From contig DWVI01000012.1 in assembly GCA_019120295.1 (NCBI GenBank), positions 1 to 49,439 of the forward strand: a stretch of DNA of 49,439 nt. The letters run 5' to 3'. This stretch comes from Candidatus Onthoplasma faecipullorum (GTDB lineage: Bacteria > Bacillota > Clostridia > Christensenellales > UBA1242). Below are positions 9,991 to 17,587 of this stretch, one piece after another. Both the position numbers and the translations under genes were made by a program. Position 1 is the first letter of the stretch. Every line of letters begins with the position of its first letter. The notes under the pieces were generated by a model. That model did no database searches and was not told where the DNA came from. It was given only the letters and a program-made list of their open reading frames with translations.

Positions 9991-10527
9991 TTAATTTTTG
10001 ACGATTTTATAAACTGCAACGCTCCCATATTTCTTTTTTGTTAGTGTGAAATCTTCGCTATTCATTTCAAATTTTCTATCAGCGCTAGTTTCAAAAATTA
10101 TAATACCATTTTCACTAATCATATTATTATCTACCAAGTACTTTATCGCCGTTTCTCCTAAATTTTGTTTAAATGGTGGGTCTAATAAAACTATGTCAAA
10201 TTTTAAATTTCTATTGTTAGATAAAAATGTTAAATAATCTTGATTTAACACCTTGAAATTTCCTTCAATTCCTTTTAGGTTTGAATTTATAATATTTATA
10301 GCGTCTTTATTATTATCCACAAAATAAACACTTTTTGCTCCACGTGACAACGCTTCAATTCCAAGTGCGCCAGTGCCCGAAAACAAATCTAACACAACTG
10401 CATCTGCCACGTCAAACTGAATTAAATTAAAAATAGACTCTTTAACTCTATCCATAGTCGGACGAGTTGAATTCAATTCAAACTCTTTTAATTTTTTACC
10501 ACGATATTTTCCTGCAACAACTCTCAT
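9991..10527 (-). CDS. rsmD: 16S rRNA (guanine-966-N2)-methyltransferase RsmD
   Basis: 178 residues, the usual RsmD length. It starts MRVVAGKYRGKKL, has the STRPTMDRVKESIFN block, the SAM-binding motif DLFSGTGALGIEAL (47-60) and the catalytic DPPF (116-119). It methylates G966 of 16S rRNA. The conserved N-terminus fixes the start at 10527, yet there is no ribosome site. Instead the -10 box ends 6 bases before the ATG, so the mRNA should be leaderless. ogg follows in the same unit. Confidence 0.95.
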   Translation of the reverse strand: MRVVAGKYRGKKLKEFELNSTRPTMDRVKESIFNLIQFDVADAVVLDLFSGTGALGIEALSRGAKSVYFVDNNKDAINIINSNLKGIEGNFKVLNQDYLTFLSNNRNLKFDIVLLDPPFKQNLGETAIKYLVDNNMISENGIIIFETSADRKFEMNSEDFTLTKKKYGSVAVYKIVKN

Positions 10528-10533
10528 ATAGAA

Positions 10534-10562
10534 ATTTTAATACATCAACAAATTTTTGGCAA
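10534..10562 (-). promoter_or_regulatory. Promoter of rsmD, leaderless type
   Basis: Minus strand: TTGCCA (10562-10557), 17-base spacer, TAAAAT (10539-10534), then six bases and the ATG at 10527. Position +1 coincides with the A of the start codon. Confidence 0.8.
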
Positions 10563-10584
10563 GAAAAAAGTGCGCACTGCACTT
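10563..10584 (-). terminator. Terminator of the 60-residue membrane protein gene
   Basis: Minus strand stem AAGTGC/GCACTT (10584-10568) followed by a T-run. It abuts the rsmD promoter. Confidence 0.8.
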
Positions 10585-10600
10585 CTTTAATATAAATATT

Positions 10601-10783
10601 TTAATCTTTTTTAGCCGTTTCAACATCAGGCTCGCTATCAGTTGCTGGCATATGCGCTTTTTTGAAATCGTCGATAAGAACAGCATCCTTTTTATCCATC
10701 ATAATAAAAGCAACAGCAGTGCCAATAATTCCAAGCACTAATATTGCAATAACTATCCACCAAAATGACCAAACAAATATCAT
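10601..10783 (-). CDS. Small single-span membrane protein, short paralogue of the H1-like protein
   Basis: 60 residues with one membrane segment (about 5-28), then MMDKKDAVLIDDFKKAHMP and a charged tail. The first 40 residues resemble those of the next gene upstream (10979-12061): both have a WW pair, a Val/Ile-rich span, and a DKKD or DRRDKK motif followed by DDFKK or ADFQEK. They look like paralogues, one with and one without a long basic tail. An AGGAG site precedes the ATG. Function unknown; single-gene unit with its own terminator. Confidence 0.75.
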   Translation of the reverse strand: MIFVWSFWWIVIAILVLGIIGTAVAFIMMDKKDAVLIDDFKKAHMPATDSEPDVETAKKD

Positions 10784-10957
10784 ATTCGCTCCTATTTATA
10801 GATATATGTTATCAAAAACAAATTTTAAAGTAAAGCAAATTCACAACCTTTTTCATTTTTAGTTTTTTAGATTTTAATTTGTATTTTAATAAAACAAAAT
10901 GTTTTTATAAAACGATTAAAATAAAATCTACATATATTGTTTGTCTAATATAATAAA

Positions 10958-10980
10958 GAAAAAAGGTCAATTGACCTTTT
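10958..10980 (-). terminator. Terminator of the H1-like membrane protein gene
   Basis: Palindrome AAAAGGTCAATTGACCTTTT (10961-10980), overlapping the stop codon; the minus strand continues into a T-run. Confidence 0.85.
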
Positions 10981-12061
10981 ATTTCTTAGTTGTTTTAGCG
11001 GTAACCTTTTTAGTTGCTGGTTTTGTTGCAACCTTTGTTGACTTTGTTGCAGTCTTTGTTGCTGGTTTTTTAGCAGCAGTTTTAGTTGCTTTAGTTGCAG
11101 GTTTGGCTTCTTTTGTTGCTACCTTTTTAGTTGCAACTTTTGTTTCAGCCTTTGCAGGTGCTTTCTTCTCTGCAACTTTCTTTGTTGCTGGTGCTGCTAC
11201 CTTTTTCTCTGCTACTTTTTTAGCAGGAGCAACTTTTTTAGTTTCAGCTTTTGCTGGTTTTGTTGCCACAGTTTTAGCAACTTTCTTTGTTGCAGGTTTT
11301 TCAGCCTTTACTTCTTTTTTAGCTGGTGTGGCTACCTTTTTGGTTTTTGCGCTTGCCTTAACCATATTATCATTCTCCTTTTTAACCGTTTCGGTTACAG
11401 ATGCGTTAGTGGATAAATTCTTGTTATCCGCAACAGGTTCAGATACAACCGCATTAGTTGCGGTTTTCTTTTCTACAACTGGTTTAGTTGCTTTTTTAGT
11501 TGTTTTACTAGCCTTTTTAGATACAACCTTTTTAGTTTCAGCCTTAACTTCAACTTTTTGGTCTTGTGCTTCAACAACGGTTGCTGGTGCAACAACTGCT
11601 TCAACAGGTGCTTCTACTTTTGCTTCAACAGGTGCAACTTCAGTCGCCTTTTTAGTTGTTTTAGTTGCAGGTTTTTTAGCTGTTGATTTGCTTGCTGTTT
11701 TAGTTGCAACTTTTGTTGATTTTGTTGCAGTTTTTGCAGCCACCTTAGTTGCTTGCTTTTTAGCAGGTTTTTTAACCGCTTCTTTTTCAGCTTCAACCTT
11801 AACAGGTTCAGCAACAACTGCTTCTACTGTAACATTTGCTTCCACAACAGGAGCAGTTTCAACAGGTTGAACTTCATTTTGTTCAGCCACTGGTTCAGCA
11901 TGCTCTTTTTCTTCGCTTTCAACTGCTAAAACCTTTTCTTGGAAATCAGCCATTATCTTTTTATCTCTTCTATCTAGAACGACTAGAACAACAACAAGAG
12001 CAATAACGATAACAGCGATAATAATAACCATCCACCACCAATTATTTGCTATAAAATCCAT
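10979..12061 (-). CDS. Membrane-anchored histone-H1-like Lys/Ala-rich protein
   Basis: 360 residues from the ATG at 12061, chosen because AAAAGGGGAAAT lies just before it; an upstream in-frame ATG at 12088 would read through that site. One membrane segment (about 8-32, WWWMVIII...VVLVVLDRRDKK) is followed by an acidic Glu/Val/Pro region. Two long Lys/Ala/Thr/Pro tracts follow, with PAKK, ATKK and KKPATK repeats like histone H1 tails or bacterial H1-like DNA-binding proteins. Membrane anchoring of such a tail is unusual. The basic repeats should bind nucleic acid or anionic polymers on the cytoplasmic side. Function not known. Confidence 0.85.
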   Translation of the reverse strand: MDFIANNWWWMVIIIAVIVIALVVVLVVLDRRDKKIMADFQEKVLAVESEEKEHAEPVAEQNEVQPVETAPVVEANVTVEAVVAEPVKVEAEKEAVKKPAKKQATKVAAKTATKSTKVATKTASKSTAKKPATKTTKKATEVAPVEAKVEAPVEAVVAPATVVEAQDQKVEVKAETKKVVSKKASKTTKKATKPVVEKKTATNAVVSEPVADNKNLSTNASVTETVKKENDNMVKASAKTKKVATPAKKEVKAEKPATKKVAKTVATKPAKAETKKVAPAKKVAEKKVAAPATKKVAEKKAPAKAETKVATKKVATKEAKPATKATKTAAKKPATKTATKSTKVATKPATKKVTAKTTKK

Positions 12062-12089
12062 AATATTTCCCCTTTTTTTTGATAACAAT

Positions 12090-12118
12090 ATTTTATCACC
12101 TTTTTTTAATAGTTACAA
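12090..12118 (-). promoter_or_regulatory. Promoter of the H1-like gene
   Basis: Minus strand: TTGTAA (12118-12113), 17-base spacer, TAAAAT (12095-12090). Predicted start about 12083, leaving a 22-base leader with the GGGGA ribosome site. Confidence 0.7.
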
Positions 12119-12150
12119 ATGATTTTCAACACAATTTTACAAAAAAATCC

Positions 12151-12178
12151 AAAAAAATAGAGTTTTTTTACTCTATTT
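12151..12178 (-). terminator. Terminator downstream of the decayed regulator
   Basis: Minus strand stem AAATAGAG/CTCTATTT with an 8-base loop and a long T-run. The only minus-strand coding remnant it can serve is the fragment at 12248-12352. Confidence 0.75.
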
Positions 12179-12247
12179 GACATTTTTTTACCAAATTTAA
12201 ACAATTCTTGCTTCAAATTTATTTAAAAATCACTTAACTTAACAAAG

Positions 12248-12352
12248 TTATTTCAATTTTTTTATTAAATCAATGACAAGTTGTTTGTTATCTTTTGATA
12301 AGTTTGAAAATAACTCCAATACGTTTTTATCTTCTTCATTATACTCTTTACC
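12248..12352 (-). pseudogene. 3' remnant of an XRE-type regulator gene
   Basis: Minus strand, 34 codons then TAA. The peptide ends YNEEDKNVLELFSNLS followed by KDNKQLVIDLIKKLK. This looks like the C-terminus of many Cro/cI-family (XRE) regulators. An in-frame TAG lies directly upstream, and the sequence before it fits only in another frame (CGYETPLKRTQLG), so the gene is broken and most of it is missing. It keeps its terminator. It lies beside the toxin-like/DUF4417 pair, so an insertion or deletion here may have removed the rest. Family call by memory only. Confidence 0.5.
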
Positions 12353-12609
12353 CTAATTGAGTTCTCTTTAATGGTGTTTCATACCCACAATCGCTTTTAA
12401 ACTTATTTATGTTTATTTATATCTACTTGAAAAAACAAAATAAAGATTTAATATGAGAACTGTGTTAGAAATGTCATGTTGGTATTAACTTAGAAAAAAC
12501 TTGTGCTAGAATGCCAAAAAGGTTGAAGAAAGATTATTTCTCCAACCTTTTGCATTTTTACTAAAAAAGTTATCAAAAAAGAAAACAAAATAAACTTGGA
12601 GGTGTTATA
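12353..12609 (+). other. Spacer before the toxin-like gene
   Basis: AT-rich stretch with a possible plus-strand promoter (TTGAAA, 16 bases, TAATAT, around 12427-12455) and a strong hairpin at 12517-12551. The short frames here lack ribosome sites. The gene at 12610 has a good TTGGAGGTG site. Confidence 0.4.
12517..12551. terminator. Strong bidirectional hairpin upstream of the toxin-like gene
   Basis: Stem of 14 base pairs with one mismatch: AAAAGGTTG-A-AGAAA pairing with TTTCT-C-CAACCTTTT, flanked by A and T runs. It may insulate the two-gene unit from the left, or act as a leader attenuator if transcription starts at the promoter-like site near 12455. Confidence 0.65.
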
Positions 12610-12903
12610 ATGGGTTCAGGAGGAGTTCCCAATAGGACAATTGAACGAGTAGACGGCAAACGTGGAGACTTGCCAACACGTGAGGCCAAGCCAAATTCAA
12701 GATATGATTTATATGTAAACGGAGAAAAAGTGCAAAGCAGGTGGTTTGATGCAAGTGGAAGAGTCATAAGAAATAGAGATTATAACCATCAAGATGCACA
12801 CAATAATCATGAGTTTCCACATGATCATAATTGGAGTTGGGAGAAAGGATATCCAGAGAGAAATCCTGAGAATTTAGATCCAGATTATAATCTTTATTTT
12901 TAA
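12610..12903 (+). CDS. Small His-rich protein resembling a polymorphic-toxin C-terminal module
   Basis: 97 residues without signal peptide or membrane segment. The order GxPNR, KPNSRYDLY, QSRWFDASGRVIRNRDYNH, then HNNHEFPHDHNW (residues 64-75) and a Pro/Asp/Asn-rich end resembles small nuclease-like toxin domains found at the C-termini of secreted polymorphic toxins. There, DY..H and PH.H.W motifs supply His and Asp. Here it stands alone, with a strong ribosome site. The next gene starts 11 bases later and may be its partner or immunity protein. The assignment is by pattern memory, not by search; activity unproven. Confidence 0.6.
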   Translation: MGSGGVPNRTIERVDGKRGDLPTREAKPNSRYDLYVNGEKVQSRWFDASGRVIRNRDYNHQDAHNNHEFPHDHNWSWEKGYPERNPENLDPDYNLYF

Positions 12904-12914
12904 AAGGAGAAAAA

Positions 12915-14135
12915 ATGACAAAACGATTAAGTGATTATGAGATAGAAAAACAAAAGAAAAAGCAAGAACTTGTTAGAAACGAATTTTTATATCAAACTAA
13001 TTCGACTGGGAAATATGAATTTCCTATAATAAAAAAACAAAATATTGATGTCGATAAAATTGAATTTTTAAGTTACGTTGATACCAAAAAAAATGATGAT
13101 ACAAACAAAAATAAAACAATTCACTTTTTTACTTATGATTGGAAATTTGAGAAAGTTTATGAAAGTGCGGAAGAAGAATTAGAAAAACTGAGTCAATATT
13201 ATTGTTTGCTTAGCCCAGATTTTAGTTTGTTTACAAATATGCCACTTGCTCTTCAAATTGAAAGTGTTTTTAAAAATAGATGGTGTGGTGCTTACTGGCA
13301 GTCGAAAGGACTAAAAGTTGTTCCAACGATTTCGTGGGGAGATGAAAGAAGCTTTGATTTTTGTTTTGACGGAATTGAAGAAGGCTCAATTGTTGCCGTA
13401 TGCACTTATTATCGAGAAAATTGCGAAGAAGAGTTTATGCTAGGTTATAATGAAATGTTAAAACGAATAAAACCAAGTATGATTTTGTGTTATGATAAAC
13501 CCTTTAAATCAATGAAAGGAAATATAAAAGAATTTTTACCAACAACTTATGAATGGACAAAAAATTTAAATTGGAAAGATTTAATTCATTTTAAATGGGA
13601 AAAACAAAATAAAAATGTTTCGGGTTTAAATCAGAATGACTTTAAATTTTTTAAGTATGACGACCCATACATTAAAGACCAATTAGTAAAATGTTCAATT
13701 TGTGGTCATGTTGCAATGCAAGATCAATATGGTAATGGTGAATGCAAAAATTGTGGTTGGAAATTCAGCAAAGATGAAGAATTATTAGAAAAGAAAGCAG
13801 GAGTGAGTTATCCTATGCTTGTTACTCCAACAACTGCCAGAATTCAATATAAAAATGGATTGCCTTTTAAAGCAACGTTTGATGAATTTGTTAATGGATT
13901 ATATTTTTATAGTGAAATGCTTTTTGAATATAATAATGAAGTATATGAAGTATTTTTAAGAGTTAATAAGAATTCAAAAAAAAATGAAGATTGTAATATT
14001 GTATTTTGTTCAAAAAATATGCAACAAGAATATAAAACCAGACAAGATTTTGAAAGCAAAGCCAATATCAATGGTATTTTATTAAAATACTTATGGGATA
14101 AAATTACTAACCCTTCTTATATGTATTGTGTATAA
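12915..14135 (+). CDS. DUF4417 protein with rubredoxin-like zinc ribbon
   Basis: 406 residues. Residues about 95-210 match DUF4417: FTNMPLALQIESVFKNRW, CGAYWQSKGLKVVPTISWGD and SFDFCFDGIEEGSIVAVCTYY. A zinc ribbon follows with Cys 260, 263, 277 and 280 (CSICG...CKNCGW), then a C-terminal domain (about 300-406, KNGLPFKATFDEFVNGLYFYSEM split across lines) that I do not recognise. DUF4417 proteins are often found near phage or mobile genes; their function is unknown. The gene follows the toxin-like gene by 11 bases with AAAGGAG, so the two form a cassette. Whether the C-terminal domain neutralises the neighbour is a guess. Confidence 0.8.
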   Translation: MTKRLSDYEIEKQKKKQELVRNEFLYQTNSTGKYEFPIIKKQNIDVDKIEFLSYVDTKKNDDTNKNKTIHFFTYDWKFEKVYESAEEELEKLSQYYCLLSPDFSLFTNMPLALQIESVFKNRWCGAYWQSKGLKVVPTISWGDERSFDFCFDGIEEGSIVAVCTYYRENCEEEFMLGYNEMLKRIKPSMILCYDKPFKSMKGNIKEFLPTTYEWTKNLNWKDLIHFKWEKQNKNVSGLNQNDFKFFKYDDPYIKDQLVKCSICGHVAMQDQYGNGECKNCGWKFSKDEELLEKKAGVSYPMLVTPTTARIQYKNGLPFKATFDEFVNGLYFYSEMLFEYNNEVYEVFLRVNKNSKKNEDCNIVFCSKNMQQEYKTRQDFESKANINGILLKYLWDKITNPSYMYCV

Positions 14136-14139
14136 AAAG

Positions 14140-14242
14140 TTTGACAGCAATTGAGAGAATTTATAAAAAATTTAGACCGTTAGTTAGTTTTTTACTATCG
14201 GTCTTTTTTTGTTCTAATTTTGACAGCGATTAAGGGAACTTA
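14140..14242 (+). repeat. Promoter-like 24-base direct repeat flanking a terminator
   Basis: Two copies, 14140-14163 and 14219-14242, 20 of 24 bases identical, each opening TTTGACAGC. Both contain TTGACA; in the first copy TAAAAA lies 17 bases downstream. The repeat brackets the terminator after the DUF4417 gene. Confidence 0.6.
14175..14210 (+). terminator. Terminator of the toxin-like/DUF4417 unit
   Basis: Stem GACCG.TAGT/ACTA.CGGTC followed by seven Ts. Confidence 0.85.
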
Positions 14243-14271
14243 AACATAAAAACTTTTGGATAGTTATAAAT

Positions 14272-14296
14272 AAAAAAGTCGGAGTGTTTCCGACTT
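14272..14296 (-). terminator. Terminator of spoIVA
   Basis: Minus strand stem AAGTCGGA/TCCGACTT with a 5-base loop, then six Ts; it overlaps the spoIVA stop. Confidence 0.9.
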
Positions 14297-15773
14297 ATAA
14301 TAGTATGCAAAGTATTCCGCCCTTTCCTTCGTTTACTATGCGCCCTACTGTTTTTCTAAGTTTGTTTTGCAAGTTTACCGGCATAGATGTAAGTTTTCCG
14401 TTTAGTCCTTCGCAAACAACACTCTCTAATGACTTTCCAAACATATTTGTTTGCCATATACCTTGCGGATTATTTTCAAATTCTTCAAGCAGGTATTTTA
14501 CTAAATCTTCACTTTGTTCGTAACCACCCATGATTGGGCTAACTTCTGTTTCAACGTCGACTTTCATAATATGCAAACTCGGCGCCTGCGCTTTTAATTT
14601 TACTCCACAGCGACCACCTTGACGCACAATCTCTGGTTCTTTTAGTTCCATTTCGTCGATAGAAGGTATAACTATTCCATAACCTGTTTCATTTGCCTGA
14701 TTTAGAGCGGATGATATTTTATCATATCTCTTTTTGGCATATGTTAAATCTTTTAGGCAACTAACAAGTTCGTAATCGTCTTTTATTTCTGTTCCACATT
14801 GTTCACTTAAAACACGGTAGAACAAACCGTCCTTTGGAACAATATCAAACGTGACCGCACCTGTTCCTAATTCAATGTTGTTTACCAAAATTGGTTCAAA
14901 ACTATCCGAATTTTCAAACAACACATATTTAGTATCAAATTCACCAATTCTACCGGCGTCACCTATCGCATTTTCCACGTTTGATAAAATTTCTTGTATG
15001 GTTGGATTGTTTACGTCTAATGGTTTCAACCATTTTGGCATTTTAATATTTACCACTTCAAGTGGGAATTCTTTTAAAATTTCTGTCATAATATTATCAA
15101 CATCACCCTTTTCTAATTCATTTACATTCATTGCTATCACTGGCACTTTGTATTCCTTTGCTAGGTTATCTTTAAGTGCCTGCGTCTTTTTATCTTTTGG
15201 TATGGAACTATTTAAAATTAATACAAACGGCTTGTTAGTGTCTTTAAGAGCACGAATTGTACGTTTTTCTGCTTCTATGTAATTTTCACGCGGTATTGAT
15301 AAGAAACTTCCGTCCGTTGTTAGTGCAACCCCAATTGTTGCATGCTCATTTATCACTTTTTCTGTGCCAATTTGCGCCGCCTGAACAAACGGAATAGGTG
15401 TTTCGCTCCAAGGTGTTTTAACAAGGCGCGGTTTATCATTATCCTTATCCCCCATTACTCCTTCCACCATAAAGCCAACCGAGTCAATAAGCCTAACTGA
15501 CATATTAGTTGAACCAATTTTCACTTTAACCGCTTCGTTTGGCACGAATTGTGGTTTTGTTGTCATTACCATTGTGCCTTCGCTTGCCTGTGGAAGTTCG
15601 TCGTTTGCACGCACTCTATCTTGTTTGTTTGTTATGTTGTCTAACACAAAATTTTGAATAAATTTTTGAATAAAAGTTGATTTTCCACATCTAACAGGGC
15701 CAACCACACCAATATACACATCTCCGTTCGTACGTTTTGCAATATCGGTGTAGATGCTTGAACTCTTTTCCAT
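14295..15773 (-). CDS. spoIVA: Stage IV sporulation protein A, spore coat morphogenetic ATPase
   Basis: 492 residues, the normal SpoIVA length. It has Walker A GPVRCGKST (25-33), the long GTPase-like ATPase domain with DSVGFMVEG and TTDGSF, a middle domain, and a C-terminal tail ending GGILCILL, like the hydrophobic C-terminus that anchors SpoIVA to the forespore membrane through SpoVM. It polymerises to form the coat base layer. Its presence is direct evidence for endospore formation. GGAGG precedes the ATG. A SigE-like promoter is possible upstream. Confidence 0.95.
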   Translation of the reverse strand: MEKSSSIYTDIAKRTNGDVYIGVVGPVRCGKSTFIQKFIQNFVLDNITNKQDRVRANDELPQASEGTMVMTTKPQFVPNEAVKVKIGSTNMSVRLIDSVGFMVEGVMGDKDNDKPRLVKTPWSETPIPFVQAAQIGTEKVINEHATIGVALTTDGSFLSIPRENYIEAEKRTIRALKDTNKPFVLILNSSIPKDKKTQALKDNLAKEYKVPVIAMNVNELEKGDVDNIMTEILKEFPLEVVNIKMPKWLKPLDVNNPTIQEILSNVENAIGDAGRIGEFDTKYVLFENSDSFEPILVNNIELGTGAVTFDIVPKDGLFYRVLSEQCGTEIKDDYELVSCLKDLTYAKKRYDKISSALNQANETGYGIVIPSIDEMELKEPEIVRQGGRCGVKLKAQAPSLHIMKVDVETEVSPIMGGYEQSEDLVKYLLEEFENNPQGIWQTNMFGKSLESVVCEGLNGKLTSMPVNLQNKLRKTVGRIVNEGKGGILCILL

Positions 15774-15813
15774 TTAATCCTCCAATCTAACTTAATTTAT
15801 GAATTAATCGCTC

Positions 15814-15842
15814 TGTTTATGACACGATTTTACAATTTATCA
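15814..15842 (-). promoter_or_regulatory. Possible SigE-type promoter of spoIVA
   Basis: Minus strand: TGATAA (15842-15837), 15 bases, CATAAACA (15821-15814). SigE -10 boxes resemble CATACA-T. The fit is partial, and the call leans on spoIVA being SigE-dependent in Bacillus. Confidence 0.3.
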
Positions 15843-15863
15843 GTCTTAATTATTTTTTGCTTA

Positions 15864-15891
15864 TTGACAAATAAAAAATTATCAGTATAAT
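15864..15891 (+). promoter_or_regulatory. Promoter of the 138-residue gene
   Basis: Perfect TTGACA (15864-15869) and TATAAT (15886-15891) with a 16-base spacer, followed by a leader containing GGAGA. Confidence 0.8.
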
Positions 15892-15951
15892 TAAACCCGC
15901 GCGTGAAATTGTCACATATATTAATAGGTAAATAAAAATAATGGAGATATT

Positions 15952-16368
15952 ATGAAAAATAAAACATTAAAAGGTATAAGTTTAGTTTACATTAAATATT
16001 GCTTAATACGCTTTGAAATTAGTAAAGAAGACATTTATAAATACATAGACATATTACATATAAACAAAAGGCAGTTAAAAATCTTAATAAAAAGCGGTGT
16101 GATAGACGAAATGTACACTGAAATTGGTGACACTATTAAAAAACACGGTTTAATCGCAAGAAAAATTGAACGCCTTAATTTAAGAATGCAAGAAATGAAG
16201 CAAACCATAAATCACGAAACACCAAATGATAATAGACGCACAAATGATGAAAAAATTTCTTTAATTTCTCGTTTAATAAAAGAAAGGCAACTGCAACTTT
16301 TATCTCTAGAAGTTTCAAAAGATTTAAGGCAAACCAACATAAACAATAACGGCGTACATGAAATATAA
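15952..16368 (+). CDS. Basic helical protein of unknown function
   Basis: Not recognised. 138 residues, rich in Lys, Ile and Arg, with no signal peptide or membrane segment. The predicted fold is helical throughout; residues about 65-95 and 100-120 look like amphipathic or coiled-coil helices. The start has ATGGAGATATT upstream and a consensus promoter further up, so it is a genuine transcription unit, and it ends at a strong terminator. It stands between spoIVA (divergent) and a coiled-coil/membrane pair (convergent); nothing links it to either. Confidence 0.7.
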   Translation: MKNKTLKGISLVYIKYCLIRFEISKEDIYKYIDILHINKRQLKILIKSGVIDEMYTEIGDTIKKHGLIARKIERLNLRMQEMKQTINHETPNDNRRTNDEKISLISRLIKERQLQLLSLEVSKDLRQTNINNNGVHEI

Positions 16369-16426
16369 TAGTCAAAAACACAAAATTTGATTAAATTTTT
16401 ATGCTTAAAAACATACTTTAAAAATT

Positions 16427-16460
16427 AAAAAAAGTGGCTAGAAAATTAGTCACTTTTTTT
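16427..16460. terminator. Bidirectional terminator between convergent genes
   Basis: Stem AAAAAGTG.CTA/TAG.CACTTTTT around a short loop, with A and T runs on both sides. Confidence 0.85.
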
Positions 16461-17069
16461 GCGTCCTAAATTAAATTCCTTCATGATTTCGTCTAGCCCC
16501 ATAGTTGGGTGAAGCGCTTCGTTTAAGTCAAAGCCTGAAGAAGACGGCGGAATAGTTGAAATGTCAACTTTTGGTTGAGTTGTATGTTCTATTTTTGGTT
16601 TTTCCTGTTCGGTTGGTTTTTTAGTGTCAAAACAATCTATGATGTTATGCAACAATTTTTTTATAGGGTCGTCTGAAACAGGCATAATCTTTTTTTCTGC
16701 AATTTGGTCTATTTTTTCTTTGTCGTTTAAATCTTGATAAACCATAGATTTAAAACGTTCGCTCATATCTCTTAATTTTGGGTCGCGAGAGAGTTCTGGG
16801 TATTTAACGTATAATTCATTTATAACCTGCTCCATTCTTAGATACATCAATCTACTGCGTTGAATGTCAAGTAAATATAGTTTTTTCCTACTTGCTTCAA
16901 GTTGATTGGCATGTTCAATGCTCGCAATAATTGCACTAGAAATAGATTGCTCTTTTTTCTTATAATCGTCAATGATTGAATTTAGTTTTTTAATCTGCTC
17001 ATTTTGTTCGTTTATAATATTTTGCAATTCGTTAATTTTTGCTTGCAATTCAAAATCTCTCTTATCCAT
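16446..17069 (-). CDS. Coiled-coil protein of unknown function
   Basis: 207 residues. Residues 1-55 form a clear coiled coil (INELQNIINEQNEQIKKLNS). A helical section with SIEHANQLEASRKKLYLLD follows, somewhat like the ATVTANQVKE-type segment of DivIVA-family proteins but too weak to call. A Pro/Ser/Thr-rich linker and a short conserved-looking tail (FDLNEALHPTMGLDEIMKEF) complete it. The start overlaps the end of the upstream membrane-protein gene by 8 bases, so the two are translationally coupled and probably act together at the membrane. Confidence 0.75.
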   Translation of the reverse strand: MDKRDFELQAKINELQNIINEQNEQIKKLNSIIDDYKKKEQSISSAIIASIEHANQLEASRKKLYLLDIQRSRLMYLRMEQVINELYVKYPELSRDPKLRDMSERFKSMVYQDLNDKEKIDQIAEKKIMPVSDDPIKKLLHNIIDCFDTKKPTEQEKPKIEHTTQPKVDISTIPPSSSGFDLNEALHPTMGLDEIMKEFNLGRKKSD

Positions 17070-17565
17070 CTTTTCTCCTTTTTCTAAATATTAACATATT
17101 TATCACAAAATATAACACAAAATAAAATACAAGTAGTCCAATCATCCACCATAAATTTATAAGTTTTTGCACGAATAGAAGAGTTATTATGCCAAAACCT
17201 AAAAACAATATGAATAATTTAAATTGGAATTTATCTTTGAAAAATAACCCTGTAATTAAACTTGCGAGCGCTAATGCAAACAAATAATACGGCCAAAATT
17301 GATTGCTATCAACGTTTCTATAAACTTGCAGAAAATATAACGTAAAATTTAAAATTCCACAACATAAAAGCGTTATACCTATAAACATACTACTATCTAT
17401 TTTAAGTGAAACAGCGCGAACAAATAGTAAAATTCCAATCAATATTAAACTAACCGCAAAACTAATTCTGAAAAAAGGAAAATTTATTGGCAACAAATCC
17501 AGAATAAAACAAACAATATTGACAATTAACACTGAAAAGTACAATATTTTAGATTTCTTGCCCAT
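17062..17565 (-). CDS. Multi-pass membrane protein of unknown function
   Basis: 167 residues made almost entirely of hydrophobic segments, five or six membrane spans, with a basic C-terminus (FRKRRKDG). Not recognised. AAAAGGAGAG precedes the ATG. It lies 22 bases after lgt and overlaps the coiled-coil gene, so lgt, this gene and the coiled-coil gene form one minus-strand operon. Confidence 0.78.
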   Translation of the reverse strand: MGKKSKILYFSVLIVNIVCFILDLLPINFPFFRISFAVSLILIGILLFVRAVSLKIDSSMFIGITLLCCGILNFTLYFLQVYRNVDSNQFWPYYLFALALASLITGLFFKDKFQFKLFILFLGFGIITLLFVQKLINLWWMIGLLVFYFVLYFVINMLIFRKRRKDG

Positions 17566-17587
17566 TTTTCTCTCCTTTTAAATAAAA

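Noticed and set aside
10941..11870. Long plus-strand frame of 309 residues, Ala/Val/Phe-rich, opposite the H1-like gene
   Set aside because: It is the antisense of the Lys/Ala repeat tract, which automatically gives a long open hydrophobic frame. The minus-strand gene has the promoter, ribosome site and sensible membrane-plus-tail layout.
12421..12516. Possible leader peptide before the toxin-like gene
   Set aside because: Short frames (such as MRTVLEMSCWY and MLVLT) do not sit at a well-spaced promoter and show no codon pattern.
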